Below, piece after piece: positions 9,518 to 17,318 of a stretch of DNA of 64,000 bases (positions are counted from its first letter, which is position 1; every line of letters starts with the position of its first letter). The position numbers and the translations under genes are program-made. Where the stretch lies: the NCBI GenBank assembly GCA_014695325.1, contig JACJNZ010000015.1, positions 23,281 to 87,280 of the forward strand, given 5' to 3'. The notes below the pieces were generated by a model. That model had not been told where the DNA came from, ran no database searches, and saw nothing but the letters and a program-made list of their open reading frames with translations. This DNA comes from Cyanobacteria bacterium FACHB-502 (GTDB taxonomy: Bacteria > Cyanobacteriota > Cyanobacteriia > Elainellales > Elainellaceae).

Positions 9518-10573
9518 ATGTTGTACCGCTTCAAGGCACTCCTTTTAACCGGAGTTCTCAGTTTTTTAGCGATCGTCTTAAGCGTGCCTGCTGCTCAGGC
9601 AGAAAATTGCACTTTATCAGCGATCGTTTGGGAAGGTTACACCGATTCGTCTTTTGCTCAGACTTTTGAGCAGCAAACGGGCTGTGCTGTGAAGGCGACC
9701 TATGCTGGATCGAGCGACGAGATGTTTGCCAAGTTTCGTACCGGAAAAGGTCGCAATTATGACATTATCTCGGCGTCGGGTGATATTACGGAGCGGCTGT
9801 ATCGGGCAGGTTTAGTGCAGCCGATCGACCCCAGTAAATTGAAAAACTACGATTCAGTATTCTCGTCGTTTCGCGGCGGCAACTGGAATACGTTTGATGG
9901 CACACCCTATGGCGTAACGTTTGCCTGGGGTCCGAATGTCATGGTTTACAACAAGGAGAAGGTTAGCTCGGAGCCGAAGAGCTGGGATGTGCTGTTTGAC
10001 CCGCAGTATGCCGGGAAAATCTCGCTGCCGGATAACCCGATGACGATCGCCGATGTTGCGCTGTGGTTGGGCAAGCCCGATCCCTATCATCTGAGCGAGC
10101 AGGATCTGGCGGAAGTGAAGGCGAAGCTGCTGGAACTGCGTCCCCAGGTGCGAAAGTTCTGGACGACGGCGGGGGAACTGGCGAATCTGTTTCAGTCGGG
10201 AGAGGTGGTGATTGCCCATGCTTGGCCCCTCACTTATACGCAGCTCAGCTCTGAAGGGTTTCCGGCTGGAACGGTGAGTCCGGAAGGCAAACTGACCGGA
10301 TGGACAGATTCCTGGATGATTTCTAAGAATTCGCGCCACGAAGATGCAGCTTATGAATGGGTTGATTTTATCCTCAGCGGCGAGGGGCAAAAAGGTGTGA
10401 TGGATGTGACCGGATATTCGGGCGCGACCGAGTTAGGGGCTGAGGCGATCGGCAAAGACCGTGCTCACGCTTTATTTATGGATGATTTGTCGCTGCATAG
10501 ACAGATCAAGATGTGGCAGAGTGTGCCGAACTATGACCAGTGGGTGCAGGTGTGGAATGAGGTTCGTTCCTAA
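9518..10573 (+). CDS. potD: Spermidine/putrescine-type ABC transporter, periplasmic binding protein
   Basis: 351 residues from the ATG at 9518, which has AGGAGAAAGG just upstream; an earlier in-frame start at 9476 adds 14 basic residues before the signal peptide and is not chosen. Residues 1-28 are a signal peptide ending in AQA. The mature protein begins with a WEGYTD stretch, as in PotD/PotF-like proteins (family SBP_bac_8). It also carries YGVTFAWGP and WDVLFDPQYAGKI, typical of the group. It would capture a polyamine in the periplasm and deliver it to PotBC. The matching permeases lie 1.5 kb downstream, beyond a terminator and two minus-strand gene units. Confidence 0.88.
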   Translation: MLYRFKALLLTGVLSFLAIVLSVPAAQAENCTLSAIVWEGYTDSSFAQTFEQQTGCAVKATYAGSSDEMFAKFRTGKGRNYDIISASGDITERLYRAGLVQPIDPSKLKNYDSVFSSFRGGNWNTFDGTPYGVTFAWGPNVMVYNKEKVSSEPKSWDVLFDPQYAGKISLPDNPMTIADVALWLGKPDPYHLSEQDLAEVKAKLLELRPQVRKFWTTAGELANLFQSGEVVIAHAWPLTYTQLSSEGFPAGTVSPEGKLTGWTDSWMISKNSRHEDAAYEWVDFILSGEGQKGVMDVTGYSGATELGAEAIGKDRAHALFMDDLSLHRQIKMWQSVPNYDQWVQVWNEVRS

Positions 10574-10616
10574 CGTTTAGCCGAATCTGACCCTGCTACA
10601 AGCTTCAAAAAACTTC

Positions 10617-10661
10617 AAATTCCTCTGTTCTTTCCCAATGGATGAGGCAGAGGAATTTTTT
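10617..10661 (+). terminator. Rho-independent terminator after potD
   Basis: Stem AAATTCCTCTG (10617-10627) pairs with CAGAGGAATTT (10648-10658) across a 20-base loop and runs into a T tract. It should end the dehydrogenase-potD transcript before the permease genes. Confidence 0.85.
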
Positions 10662-10707
10662 AGGCTTTTGCTTTTCGTTACAGGTATCCTGGCAAGTCAC
10701 AACATTG

Positions 10708-10794
10708 CAAAGAAATGGACAAAGAAATGGATGATGCTAATTCGGGATTGGAAACCTGCTCTCAACCATTTTGCGACTGAGTTTTGCGACTGAG
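10708..10794. repeat. Two short perfect tandem duplications
   Basis: CAAAGAAATGGA occurs twice back to back (10708-10731), and TTTTGCGACTGAG twice back to back (10769-10794). Both pairs are exact. They lie in the otherwise empty gap between the terminator and the glycosyltransferase remnant. Confidence 0.85.
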
Positions 10795-10876
10795 TTGGGC
10801 GATCGCTTGCCAATCTAGCTTCCTGCACCCTGACACAAACGATTTGACATACCCTTCCTAATGCTTCAGCGATGTC

Positions 10877-11113
10877 CTACCCCCAAACTGCTATAGCTGT
10901 AAGGATGATTGCATCACTGTCCTGACAAACTGCCCCAGAATCAGCGATTGCCTGGGTGACTAGCAGTTGCACCATTTCTTGAAACGTGTCATGGGTGGCG
11001 ATTTTAACTTGATATCCAGGATATCCAGCCTGTTTCAATCCTTGTTTAAGGGCAATGAAGGGTTGAATATCCCCTCGGGCTTCTGTCGTCAAAATCGTAA
11101 TTCTCCGAACGAC
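10877..11113 (-). pseudogene. Remnant of a GT28/MGT-type glycosyltransferase, N-terminal piece only
   Basis: The minus-strand frame reads RRITILTTEARGDIQPFIAL and then GLKQAGY and VKIATHDTFQEMV. This matches the start of family 28 / macrolide-type glycosyltransferases (usually about 400 residues), whose N-terminus is xxxILTxGxRGDVQPxxAL. Only about 75 residues remain before a stop at 10877, and no further domain follows. No ATG opens the frame, which is closed upstream by a stop at 11129-11131; a TTG at 11092 or GTT nearby would have to serve. It looks like a decayed gene fragment between the two halves of the polyamine transporter locus. Confidence 0.6.
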
Positions 11114-11136
11114 TTCAGTATGAGTTCCTTAATGGG

Positions 11137-11589
11137 TTACCAAAGCTGCAAATCGTACTTAGTAAAGATTTCCTCTAAAACAGTTCGATCAGGTGGAAAG
11201 CTAGTAATTCTTGCACCAACTTCTTGATAGAATTCGGCAGCGGCAGCAGGTGAAACGATGATCAGAACACGAGCGATCGGGGAAAGCACCTTAAAGGTAT
11301 GCACAGCATTTGTAGGAATGTGGGTCACTGCACCTGCTGTAACAACATGCTTACGACTACCTAAGGTGACTTCGAGTTCGCCTTCCAGGATGTAAAACGT
11401 TTCCTCCCAAGGATGGCTATGGAGTGGTGGTTCTCCATGCGCCGCATCGATCATCTCAAACATAGCGTACTGACCATTCGTATCATTTCCAGTTAGCTTC
11501 CATACGAGTGTGTGAGTCAGCATAGTATGCATATCCCCTTCACCAGATGCAAGGAGTTTAGGTTTAGCGTGCTGTACTGCAGTCGTCAT
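11137..11589 (-). CDS. Cupin-domain protein
   Basis: 150 residues from ATG 11589, which has GGAGAAG seven bases upstream; a longer reading to 11793 lacks such a site. The cupin core is clear: PPLHSHPWEETFYILEGELE carries the first metal-binding motif (two His and a Glu), and THIPTNAVHTFKV carries the last His. Small single-domain cupins of this kind bind a metal and act as dioxygenases, isomerases or sensors; the substrate is not evident. The gene stands alone on the minus strand inside the split polyamine locus. Confidence 0.85.
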   Translation of the reverse strand: MTTAVQHAKPKLLASGEGDMHTMLTHTLVWKLTGNDTNGQYAMFEMIDAAHGEPPLHSHPWEETFYILEGELEVTLGSRKHVVTAGAVTHIPTNAVHTFKVLSPIARVLIIVSPAAAAEFYQEVGARITSFPPDRTVLEEIFTKYDLQLW

Positions 11590-11643
11590 AGTGCTTCTCC
11601 AAAAAAACAAATGGTTTACTCGTTGTTGATTCATCGGTCGAAC

Positions 11644-11658
11644 CGAACAGCTTGTTCG
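11644..11658. promoter_or_regulatory. Perfect dyad upstream of the cupin gene, possible operator
   Basis: CGAACA-GCT-TGTTCG, extended imperfectly to AACCGAACA and TGTTCGATTGGTT. It lies about 55 bases upstream of the cupin ATG (minus strand), in promoter range. The symmetry suits a TetR or MarR dimer, but no regulator gene is adjacent. Confidence 0.35.
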
Positions 11659-11734
11659 ATTGGTTACATAGTAGGCTGCGTATTCCGGTTGCAATTCACC
11701 CAATTGGGTAGCCTTTTTAGACCGTACTGTATGA

Positions 11735-11881
11735 CACGATGGATGGATTTGTTCAGGTTGTGTTGTGCCTGAAGAAGCTAGGCAGGCTGGCAAAGCAGAA
11801 CAAATTTTGCAGGGAACTTTACAAGAATTTTTGCGAGATGGCTATGCTGTTGAGGTTATTCTATTAAGGCAATTCTGCTAA
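11735..11881 (+). other. Short open frame, possible gene remnant
   Basis: 49 codons without a good start, ending in QGTLQEFLRDGYAVEVILL. A GTG at 11765 could open it. The composition is protein-like (amphipathic, Glu-rich), but I recognise no family and no ribosome site. It may be the decayed end of a gene lost in the same rearrangement as the glycosyltransferase fragment. The rest of 11590-12108 holds nothing further except the dyad and the tandem repeat. Confidence 0.2.
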
Positions 11882-12062
11882 ACACAGAGGAAGTAGACAT
11901 CGGAGGGCAAAAAGACACAACGGAGCTTGTCTAACTTAACGATTGGTTAGTTTTTGCGACACAATCGAACTTTGTAAATGCCGTATTCGGGGGCAAGCTA
12001 GGATGAGGAAATAGGCGAGCTAAAGTCTCTGTTTTATCTTTGCTTTAGTTCACCCAAATTCT

Positions 12063-12109
12063 TCAAATTCTTACTCAAACTTCTGCTCAAATTCTTGCTC
12101 AAACTTCTG
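12063..12109. repeat. Tandem duplication of 23 bp abutting the potB start
   Basis: TCAAATTCTTACTCAAACTTCTG (12063-12085) recurs with one change at 12087-12109, a 24-base period. The last G of the second copy is the first base of the GTG start codon of the permease gene, so the duplication has replaced whatever leader was there. Confidence 0.85.
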
Positions 12110-12972
12110 TGACTGTTATTCCTGCTCGATCGCCTCGTTCTGATCAAACTGGGCTATATGCATCTTTGCTGCCGCCCCTGCTGTGGATGTCGCTGCTGTA
12201 TTTTATTCCGCTCGGATTGCTGCTGATTTATAGTGTCTGGCAGCTGGAATCGTTTGAGATTGTCAAGACGCTGAGTTTGAAAAATTTTCAGACGATCGCC
12301 ACAAACGCTGCCTACCGCACGGTAATTTTGCGAACGGTGCTGACTGCGCTGGGGGTGACGCTGATAGATGCGGTGATCGCGCTGCCAATGGGATACTTCA
12401 TTGCAAAGCACGGCGGACGCTATCGCGGGCTGCTAACGATGCTGGTGATTTTGCCGCTGTGGTCGAGCTATTTGGTGCGCGTCTTTGCCTGGAAGATTAT
12501 TCTGGGCTATAACGGTGTTTTGAATACGGCGCTGCTGTCGCTGGGCATTTTACACGAGCCGAGTTCGCTGTTTCTCTACAACCGGTTTTCGACGCTGCTG
12601 ACGTTTGCCCATGTGTGGCTGCCGTTTATGATTTTGCCGATCGTGACTGCGTTTGAGCGGTTGCCCAATTCGCTGCTGGAAGCTTCGGCAGATCTGAATG
12701 CAAACCCCTGGACGACGTTTCGACGGATTATTCTGCCGCTGGTCACACCGGGCGTCCTGGCAGGGTCGATCAATGTGTTTTCGCTGACCATGGGCGATTT
12801 TATTACGCCGAGTCTAGTTGGCAGTCCGAACGGGATTATGCTGGGCAACCTGATTGCATCGCAGTTTGGCGTAGCGTATAACTGGCCTCTGGGTGCAGCG
12901 TTTGCGCTGGTGGTGATGACCATTGTGTTTAGTGGGCTGACGATCGCCCTTCGCAAAGGGGCAAGTTTATGA
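12109..12972 (+). CDS. potB: Spermidine/putrescine-type ABC transporter permease PotB
   Basis: 287 residues with about six membrane helices. The cytoplasmic EAA loop reads LLEASADLNANPWTTFRRII, the site where the ATPase docks in binding-protein-dependent permeases. The start is GTG at 12109, without a clear ribosome site; the only early ATG (12187) falls within the first helix. It forms the membrane channel with PotC. Its stop overlaps the next start as ATGA, so the two are translationally coupled. Order potB-potC-potA is usual for polyamine importers. Confidence 0.88.
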   Translation: MTVIPARSPRSDQTGLYASLLPPLLWMSLLYFIPLGLLLIYSVWQLESFEIVKTLSLKNFQTIATNAAYRTVILRTVLTALGVTLIDAVIALPMGYFIAKHGGRYRGLLTMLVILPLWSSYLVRVFAWKIILGYNGVLNTALLSLGILHEPSSLFLYNRFSTLLTFAHVWLPFMILPIVTAFERLPNSLLEASADLNANPWTTFRRIILPLVTPGVLAGSINVFSLTMGDFITPSLVGSPNGIMLGNLIASQFGVAYNWPLGAAFALVVMTIVFSGLTIALRKGASL

Positions 12973-13772
12973 ACAAACAAGCTGTACGGGAATTGCCTCG
13001 GTCTCAACCAAAACCCTGGTTGCTAGGCATTTGGACAGTGCTGGTGTTTGTGTTTTTGTATTTGCCGATCGCCGTCCTGGTGCTAATGAGTTTTAACCGA
13101 TCGCGCATTTTGTCGCTGCCCTTCAAAGGATTTACGCTGAACTGGTATCAGACTGCACTTCGAGACACGGCTTTGCAGGTCGCGCTGATCAATTCGATCA
13201 AGGTGGCAGCGACGGCGACGATTCTGGCAACGGTTTTGGGCTTGCTGGCGGCGTTTGCAGTATATCGGTATCAGTTTTTTGGCAGAAATGCCTTTCGGAT
13301 CGCGCTCAATTTGCCGATTTTGCTGCCGGGAATTGTGACCGGAGTGGCAATGCTGGCGTACCTGTCAGACCTAGGGTTTGAGCTATCGCTCTTGACGGTG
13401 ATTCTGGGTCATGTGGTGTTTGGGCTGCCTGTTGCCTTTGGTCCGATCGTGACGCGATTAAGTCAGTTTCCCCACAGTCTGGAGGAAGCTGCTTATGATT
13501 TGGGGGCACTGCCGGGGCGGGTGTTTATTGACATTGTGTTTCCCTACATTCGCAGTGCGATCGTGGCGGGTGCGCTGCTGGCGTTTACGCTGTCGTTTGA
13601 TGAGGTAATTGTGACAATCTTCCTCACCGGACAAGATAATACGCTGCCGATGGAGATTTGGGGCAGACTGCGAACCGATATTACGCCGGAAATTGCGGCG
13701 ATCGCGACGCTGATTTTGCTGGGAAGTGGGGTACTGGTGCTGCTGAGCCAGCGAACCTCCCCCGCGGACTAA
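12969..13772 (+). CDS. potC: Spermidine/putrescine-type ABC transporter permease PotC
   Basis: 267 residues with about six membrane helices. The EAA loop is SLEEAAYDLGALPGRVFIDI, the canonical form, followed by a Pro. The family signature FTLSFDEVIVTIFLTG near residue 216 is typical of PotC/PotI. The start overlaps the potB stop by four bases. It pairs with PotB in the inner membrane. The ATPase gene follows after 40 nt. Confidence 0.9.
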   Translation: MNKQAVRELPRSQPKPWLLGIWTVLVFVFLYLPIAVLVLMSFNRSRILSLPFKGFTLNWYQTALRDTALQVALINSIKVAATATILATVLGLLAAFAVYRYQFFGRNAFRIALNLPILLPGIVTGVAMLAYLSDLGFELSLLTVILGHVVFGLPVAFGPIVTRLSQFPHSLEEAAYDLGALPGRVFIDIVFPYIRSAIVAGALLAFTLSFDEVIVTIFLTGQDNTLPMEIWGRLRTDITPEIAAIATLILLGSGVLVLLSQRTSPAD

Positions 13773-13812
13773 CCTGCGGCGAATTAAGATAGGGAGAAGT
13801 CAGGAGAAAAAC

Positions 13813-14913
13813 ATGAAGGCGAAAAGCGTCGTTTACCTGGAGTCGGTCAGCAAGATTTACCCATCAGCAAAGGGTGAAGTTTATGCAGTGCAGGATGTAA
13901 CGATCGACGTGCAGCCGGGAGAGTTTTATTCGCTGCTAGGGTCGAGCGGTTCCGGGAAAACGACGACGCTGCGAATGATCGGTGGGTTTGAAATCCCGGA
14001 ATATGGACAGGTGTACATTAGCGGAGAACCCGTGACGACGCTGCCGCCCTATCGCCGCAATGTGCATACGGTGTTTCAAAACTATGCCCTGTTTCCGCAC
14101 ATGACCGTTGCCGAAAATATTGCCTATCCGCTAACGATCGCCAAACTGCCCCGTGCTGAGATTGCGCCCCAGGTAGAAGCGTCGCTGAAAATGTTTCAGA
14201 TTCAGGAATTGGGCGATCGAAAACCGTCTCAGCTTTCGGGGGGTCAGCAGCAGCGGGTGGCGTTGGCGCGGGCATTAATCAGCCGTCCGAAAGTATTGTT
14301 GTTGGACGAACCGCTTTCTGCGCTGGATGCCAAAATTCGAGAAGAAGTGCGGCAAGAGCTAAGAGAGCTTCAGCGTCGGCTCAATCTCACCTTTATCTAT
14401 GTAACGCACGACCAGGAAGAGGCTCTGGCTTTATCCGATCGCATTGCCGTGATGCACCGGGGCAAAGTCGAACAGATCGGGACACCAAAGGAAATTTATA
14501 ATCGTCCGGCTTCGCTGTTTGTGGCGCAGTTTATCGGCAAAGCGAATTTTCTCACGGGAACAGTACAGCAGGTGGATGAAGGAATGGCGATCGTCGAAGT
14601 TAACGGTCAGTTGCTCAAAGCAAGCCTACCCCGTGACCGCTTCGCTGATCAAAATATCCAGATTAATCAAACAGTGACGCTGATGATTCGTCCAGAACGA
14701 ATTCAGATCAATCAAAATGCTTCTGCTGATAACCGGGTGAGGGGAACGATCGAATCAATTACCTATATTGGTCAATCGTTGCAGATTCAAGCGAAGACTG
14801 ATTTGGGAATGCTGATGGTGACAGAACTTTATAGCGGAGGCGATCGATCGGATGAAACGCTAACGCTTTCCTGGAATTCAGAAAATTGTGTGGTCGTTCA
14901 AAAGGAGCATTAA
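13813..14913 (+). CDS. potA: Spermidine/putrescine-type ABC transporter ATPase PotA
   Basis: 366 residues. The nucleotide-binding domain has Walker A GSSGSGKTT (about 43-51), signature LSGGQQQRVALARAL, Walker B VLLLDEPLSALDAK and the switch His in VTHDQEEA. A C-terminal regulatory TOBE-like region follows from about residue 240, as in the PotA/UgpC/CysA class. It hydrolyses ATP to drive import through PotBC. A strong AGGAGAAAAAC stands before the ATG. The RidA-family gene starts six bases after its stop, so they share a transcript. Confidence 0.92.
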   Translation: MKAKSVVYLESVSKIYPSAKGEVYAVQDVTIDVQPGEFYSLLGSSGSGKTTTLRMIGGFEIPEYGQVYISGEPVTTLPPYRRNVHTVFQNYALFPHMTVAENIAYPLTIAKLPRAEIAPQVEASLKMFQIQELGDRKPSQLSGGQQQRVALARALISRPKVLLLDEPLSALDAKIREEVRQELRELQRRLNLTFIYVTHDQEEALALSDRIAVMHRGKVEQIGTPKEIYNRPASLFVAQFIGKANFLTGTVQQVDEGMAIVEVNGQLLKASLPRDRFADQNIQINQTVTLMIRPERIQINQNASADNRVRGTIESITYIGQSLQIQAKTDLGMLMVTELYSGGDRSDETLTLSWNSENCVVVQKEH

Positions 14914-14919
14914 ACGCAA

Positions 14920-15315
14920 ATGAGCCGTCAGCTAATTTCTTCGGGTTCATCGTTTGAGCGGGAAGTCGCGTATTCCAGAGCAGTTGTGGATGGAGGTTGG
15001 GTTTTTGTTTCTGGGACAACTGGATTTGATTATCAAACGATGACCATTTCTGACAATGTGGTTGAACAAGCCGAGCAGTGTTTTCAAAATATCAATGCTG
15101 CCCTGATTGAAGCAGGATGTACGCTGCAAGATGTGGTGCGGGTTCGCTACATTCTGCCAGATCGCGCTGACTTTGAGCCTTGTTGGAGTGTGTTTCGGCG
15201 GTATTTTGAAAATGTGCGTCCTGCGTCCACCATGTTTGTTGCCGGACTTGCCGACCCGCGCATGAAGATCGAAATTGAAGTGACTGCTCGTAAACTGACC
15301 GCTCGTAGATTCTAG
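14920..15315 (+). CDS. YjgF/YER057c/UK114 (Rid) family protein lacking the RidA arginine
   Basis: 131 residues with the whole Rid fold: FVSGTTGFDYQT, a central AEQCFQNINAALIEAG helix and MKIEIEVTARKL at the end. Enamine deaminase RidA uses an Arg in its PARS motif (Arg105 in E. coli); here that position reads RPAST, so the Arg is missing. The protein may therefore belong to another Rid subfamily with a different activity. It is the last gene of the polyamine transporter operon, which suggests it handles a reactive imine or amine from the imported compound. That role is inferred from context. Confidence 0.85.
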   Translation: MSRQLISSGSSFEREVAYSRAVVDGGWVFVSGTTGFDYQTMTISDNVVEQAEQCFQNINAALIEAGCTLQDVVRVRYILPDRADFEPCWSVFRRYFENVRPASTMFVAGLADPRMKIEIEVTARKLTARRF

Positions 15316-15338
15316 AGTGCAGAAGCAATAAGAAAGCA

Positions 15339-15366
15339 GGGGCAAAACTCCTGAGAATCATGCCCC
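15339..15366. terminator. Weak hairpin between convergent genes
   Basis: GGGGCA (15339-15344) pairs with TGCCCC (15361-15366) over a 16-base loop, with a short TCTTTT 10 bases later. It may terminate the transporter operon. Confidence 0.3.
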
Positions 15367-15426
15367 CACATCTTTTCACTCCTATAGTTGTGATCTGCGG
15401 TTTTAGATACGGCGATCGCGACAGAA

Positions 15427-16548
15427 CTAAGCGGCTGCGAGTATCGTTTCAGCTTCAAGTGGTGCTAAAGGGGCAGCAGTGCGGATCAAACCCTCTATCT
15501 TGTGAACGAACTTGTTCTCGGTGAAGTAGGCTCTATACGCTTCGCGGGCATTGTGAGCAATCTGCTCTGCCTCGTCAGGATTTGCCAGATAGTAGCGGCA
15601 CTTTTCTTCGAGATCTGCAAAGTCCCACCGCACCGGAACATAGGTTTTGCCAGGGATAAAGATATTGGGTTCAACATCAATGTGATCGACCAGAGGCTTG
15701 ATCAGCAGGCATCCGTGGCAGGCTGCTTCATAGTCGCGCCAGGTAATTTCTCCCCAGCCAAACGGGCTAAACGCAATGCGACTCCGCTTCAGATCGTGCA
15801 GATATTGCCGGGATGAGATGGTTTGCTCACCCGAAAATTCGCCGCTCACCGAGAGCGTATAGTCAGAAGCCATTCGCTTGAGCGCTTCGACACCCAGCAT
15901 CCGGTGCTGACCATACCATTCCAGGTTGTTTCTTGGCCCGTAGGACACGTGACAAACGACATCGATGCTCTTTTTACTGCCCTGGTTCCAGAACATTGGC
16001 TTATGGAACAGTGCTTCCTGGAACCGCTTGGTCAGGGTCACGAACCAGCCCGTTTCGATTCGGGATTCATAACCTGCCGGAACTTCAGATTGGACAGACC
16101 AATCCTTAATGTCGTATCCCAGCTCATTCACTAAATAATCGGTGAGGACCGTCCCCCCCTTCAGCGGGTTCAGATATTGGCTGACATCCTTGAGTCGCTG
16201 ATACTTCAGGAAGCGATCGACATAAGGCAAAACGCCGAAAAAGCGGCTGCTGGTTTGATCGAACGGGTCGATAAAGACAATCAGCGCATTGGGTTGACGA
16301 TCGCGAAACTTCTCCATCACCAGGGTGACATCGCTCGGATTCTCTCGCCAGCAGGGGCGCACGAAATACGCATCGGCGGTTTGCAGGCTTGCCGCTTCAA
16401 TCTCTTTTAGAGAACGCGCATCAACATGCTTAAACTCAAAGCCCAGTTCGCGACGCAGACATTGCCGATTATCAAAGAACGGAAAGAGCTGGGAGAACGG
16501 AATCGAGTCCGTCTTGATATCTGTGCTGCCGATAACGATTGCTTTCAT
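15427..16548 (-). CDS. Glycosyltransferase of family-1 fold
   Basis: 373 residues, soluble. The C-terminal half has FSPFGWGEITWRDYEAACHG and then FIPGKTYVPVRWDFADLEEK and YYLANPDEAEQIAHNARE. This is the pattern of the PF13524-type 'glycosyl transferases group 1' C-terminal domain, where an Asp/Glu before a GC(L/V) strand binds the nucleotide sugar. The N-terminal half is less conserved. Donor and acceptor are unknown. It is a single gene, convergent with the polyamine operon and distant from the two main glycan loci. Confidence 0.75.
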   Translation of the reverse strand: MKAIVIGSTDIKTDSIPFSQLFPFFDNRQCLRRELGFEFKHVDARSLKEIEAASLQTADAYFVRPCWRENPSDVTLVMEKFRDRQPNALIVFIDPFDQTSSRFFGVLPYVDRFLKYQRLKDVSQYLNPLKGGTVLTDYLVNELGYDIKDWSVQSEVPAGYESRIETGWFVTLTKRFQEALFHKPMFWNQGSKKSIDVVCHVSYGPRNNLEWYGQHRMLGVEALKRMASDYTLSVSGEFSGEQTISSRQYLHDLKRSRIAFSPFGWGEITWRDYEAACHGCLLIKPLVDHIDVEPNIFIPGKTYVPVRWDFADLEEKCRYYLANPDEAEQIAHNAREAYRAYFTENKFVHKIEGLIRTAAPLAPLEAETILAAA

Positions 16549-16714
16549 ACTGCTTCTGATGAGGAAAGGAACGAAAAATGGCTGAAACCTGGCAGGAGTA
16601 GGGAGGCTTTGGAATACGCGCTAAGACGTAAAAGTCTGCCAGCAATCTATAACCAATTGCCAAACTGGTTTCACTGATAAATCGTGGTATGAGCGACGGT
16701 GGCTGTGCTGAGAT

Positions 16715-16993
16715 CTACCCTTCCAGGAAGAAGCAACCTCTCTCAAGAAGCGGCACAATAACTTTGTAATGTGGCTCTGGAAAGTAGTGTTGCACTGATA
16801 AATCTTTTACAACTAAATCTCCTGCAACCAGAGACCTCAGCAGATAAGAGCCATCGATAAGCTTTTCATAAAGAAGTTCTACCGTATCTACTCTATCCGT
16901 ACTGGTGAAATCCGATATGCCAGCATTATCACCAATGTCACCCGCTCTAAGCAATAGTTCATAGACTGGAGAATGTGAAGAAGGGGGGAAGTT
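16715..16993 (-). other. Small open frame of unknown origin, probably a gene remnant
   Basis: The minus-strand frame is open from 16993 to the stop at 16715 and reads HSPVYELLLRAGDIGDNAG, then VDTVELLYEKLIDGSYLLRS. It has no ATG; a TTG at 16952-16954 is the only usable start. The composition is protein-like and the mixture of Leu, Asp and Glu looks real, but I recognise no family. It may be the 3' end of a lost gene. The surrounding 16549-17318 region otherwise contains only the 50-bp tandem repeat. Confidence 0.3.
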
Positions 16994-17126
16994 TTATGAA
17001 GAAGAGCTAAAGCGACCGAGTTGGACGCCTGGTAGCTCTAATATATTCCTGGAACATTACTGGAACTAGCTATGTCAGTATTATTACTATCCTGCTCGCC
17101 TTTCGCAATAATGGATGGACTAGAAA

Positions 17127-17229
17127 AGGTAAAGAAGCGAGAGAATTTCGTAAAGGAAGTTTAAAGCTAATTTTTAAGGTAAAGCACCGAAGAGAATTCA
17201 GTAAAAGAACTTTATAAAGCTAATTTTTG
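17127..17229. repeat. Imperfect tandem duplication of about 50 bp
   Basis: AGGTAAAGAAGCGAGAGAAT to TTAAAGCTAATTTTTA (17127-17176) is repeated with several changes at 17177-17229. Conserved blocks are AGGTAAAG, GAGAATT, GTAAA and AAAGCTAATTTTT. It lies downstream of the MFS gene. Confidence 0.8.
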
Positions 17230-17318
17230 ATGAAAAGATAAGTATCTGGCTTGGACGGATGGCAGCATGATGATGGCACAAGGACCCCGTTGTCCTGGGT
17301 GATGACTGCCAGCCTGCC

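Noticed and set aside
11644..11658. Confident operator call
   Set aside because: The dyad is perfect but short, and no regulator gene is adjacent, so it is kept only as a low-confidence site.
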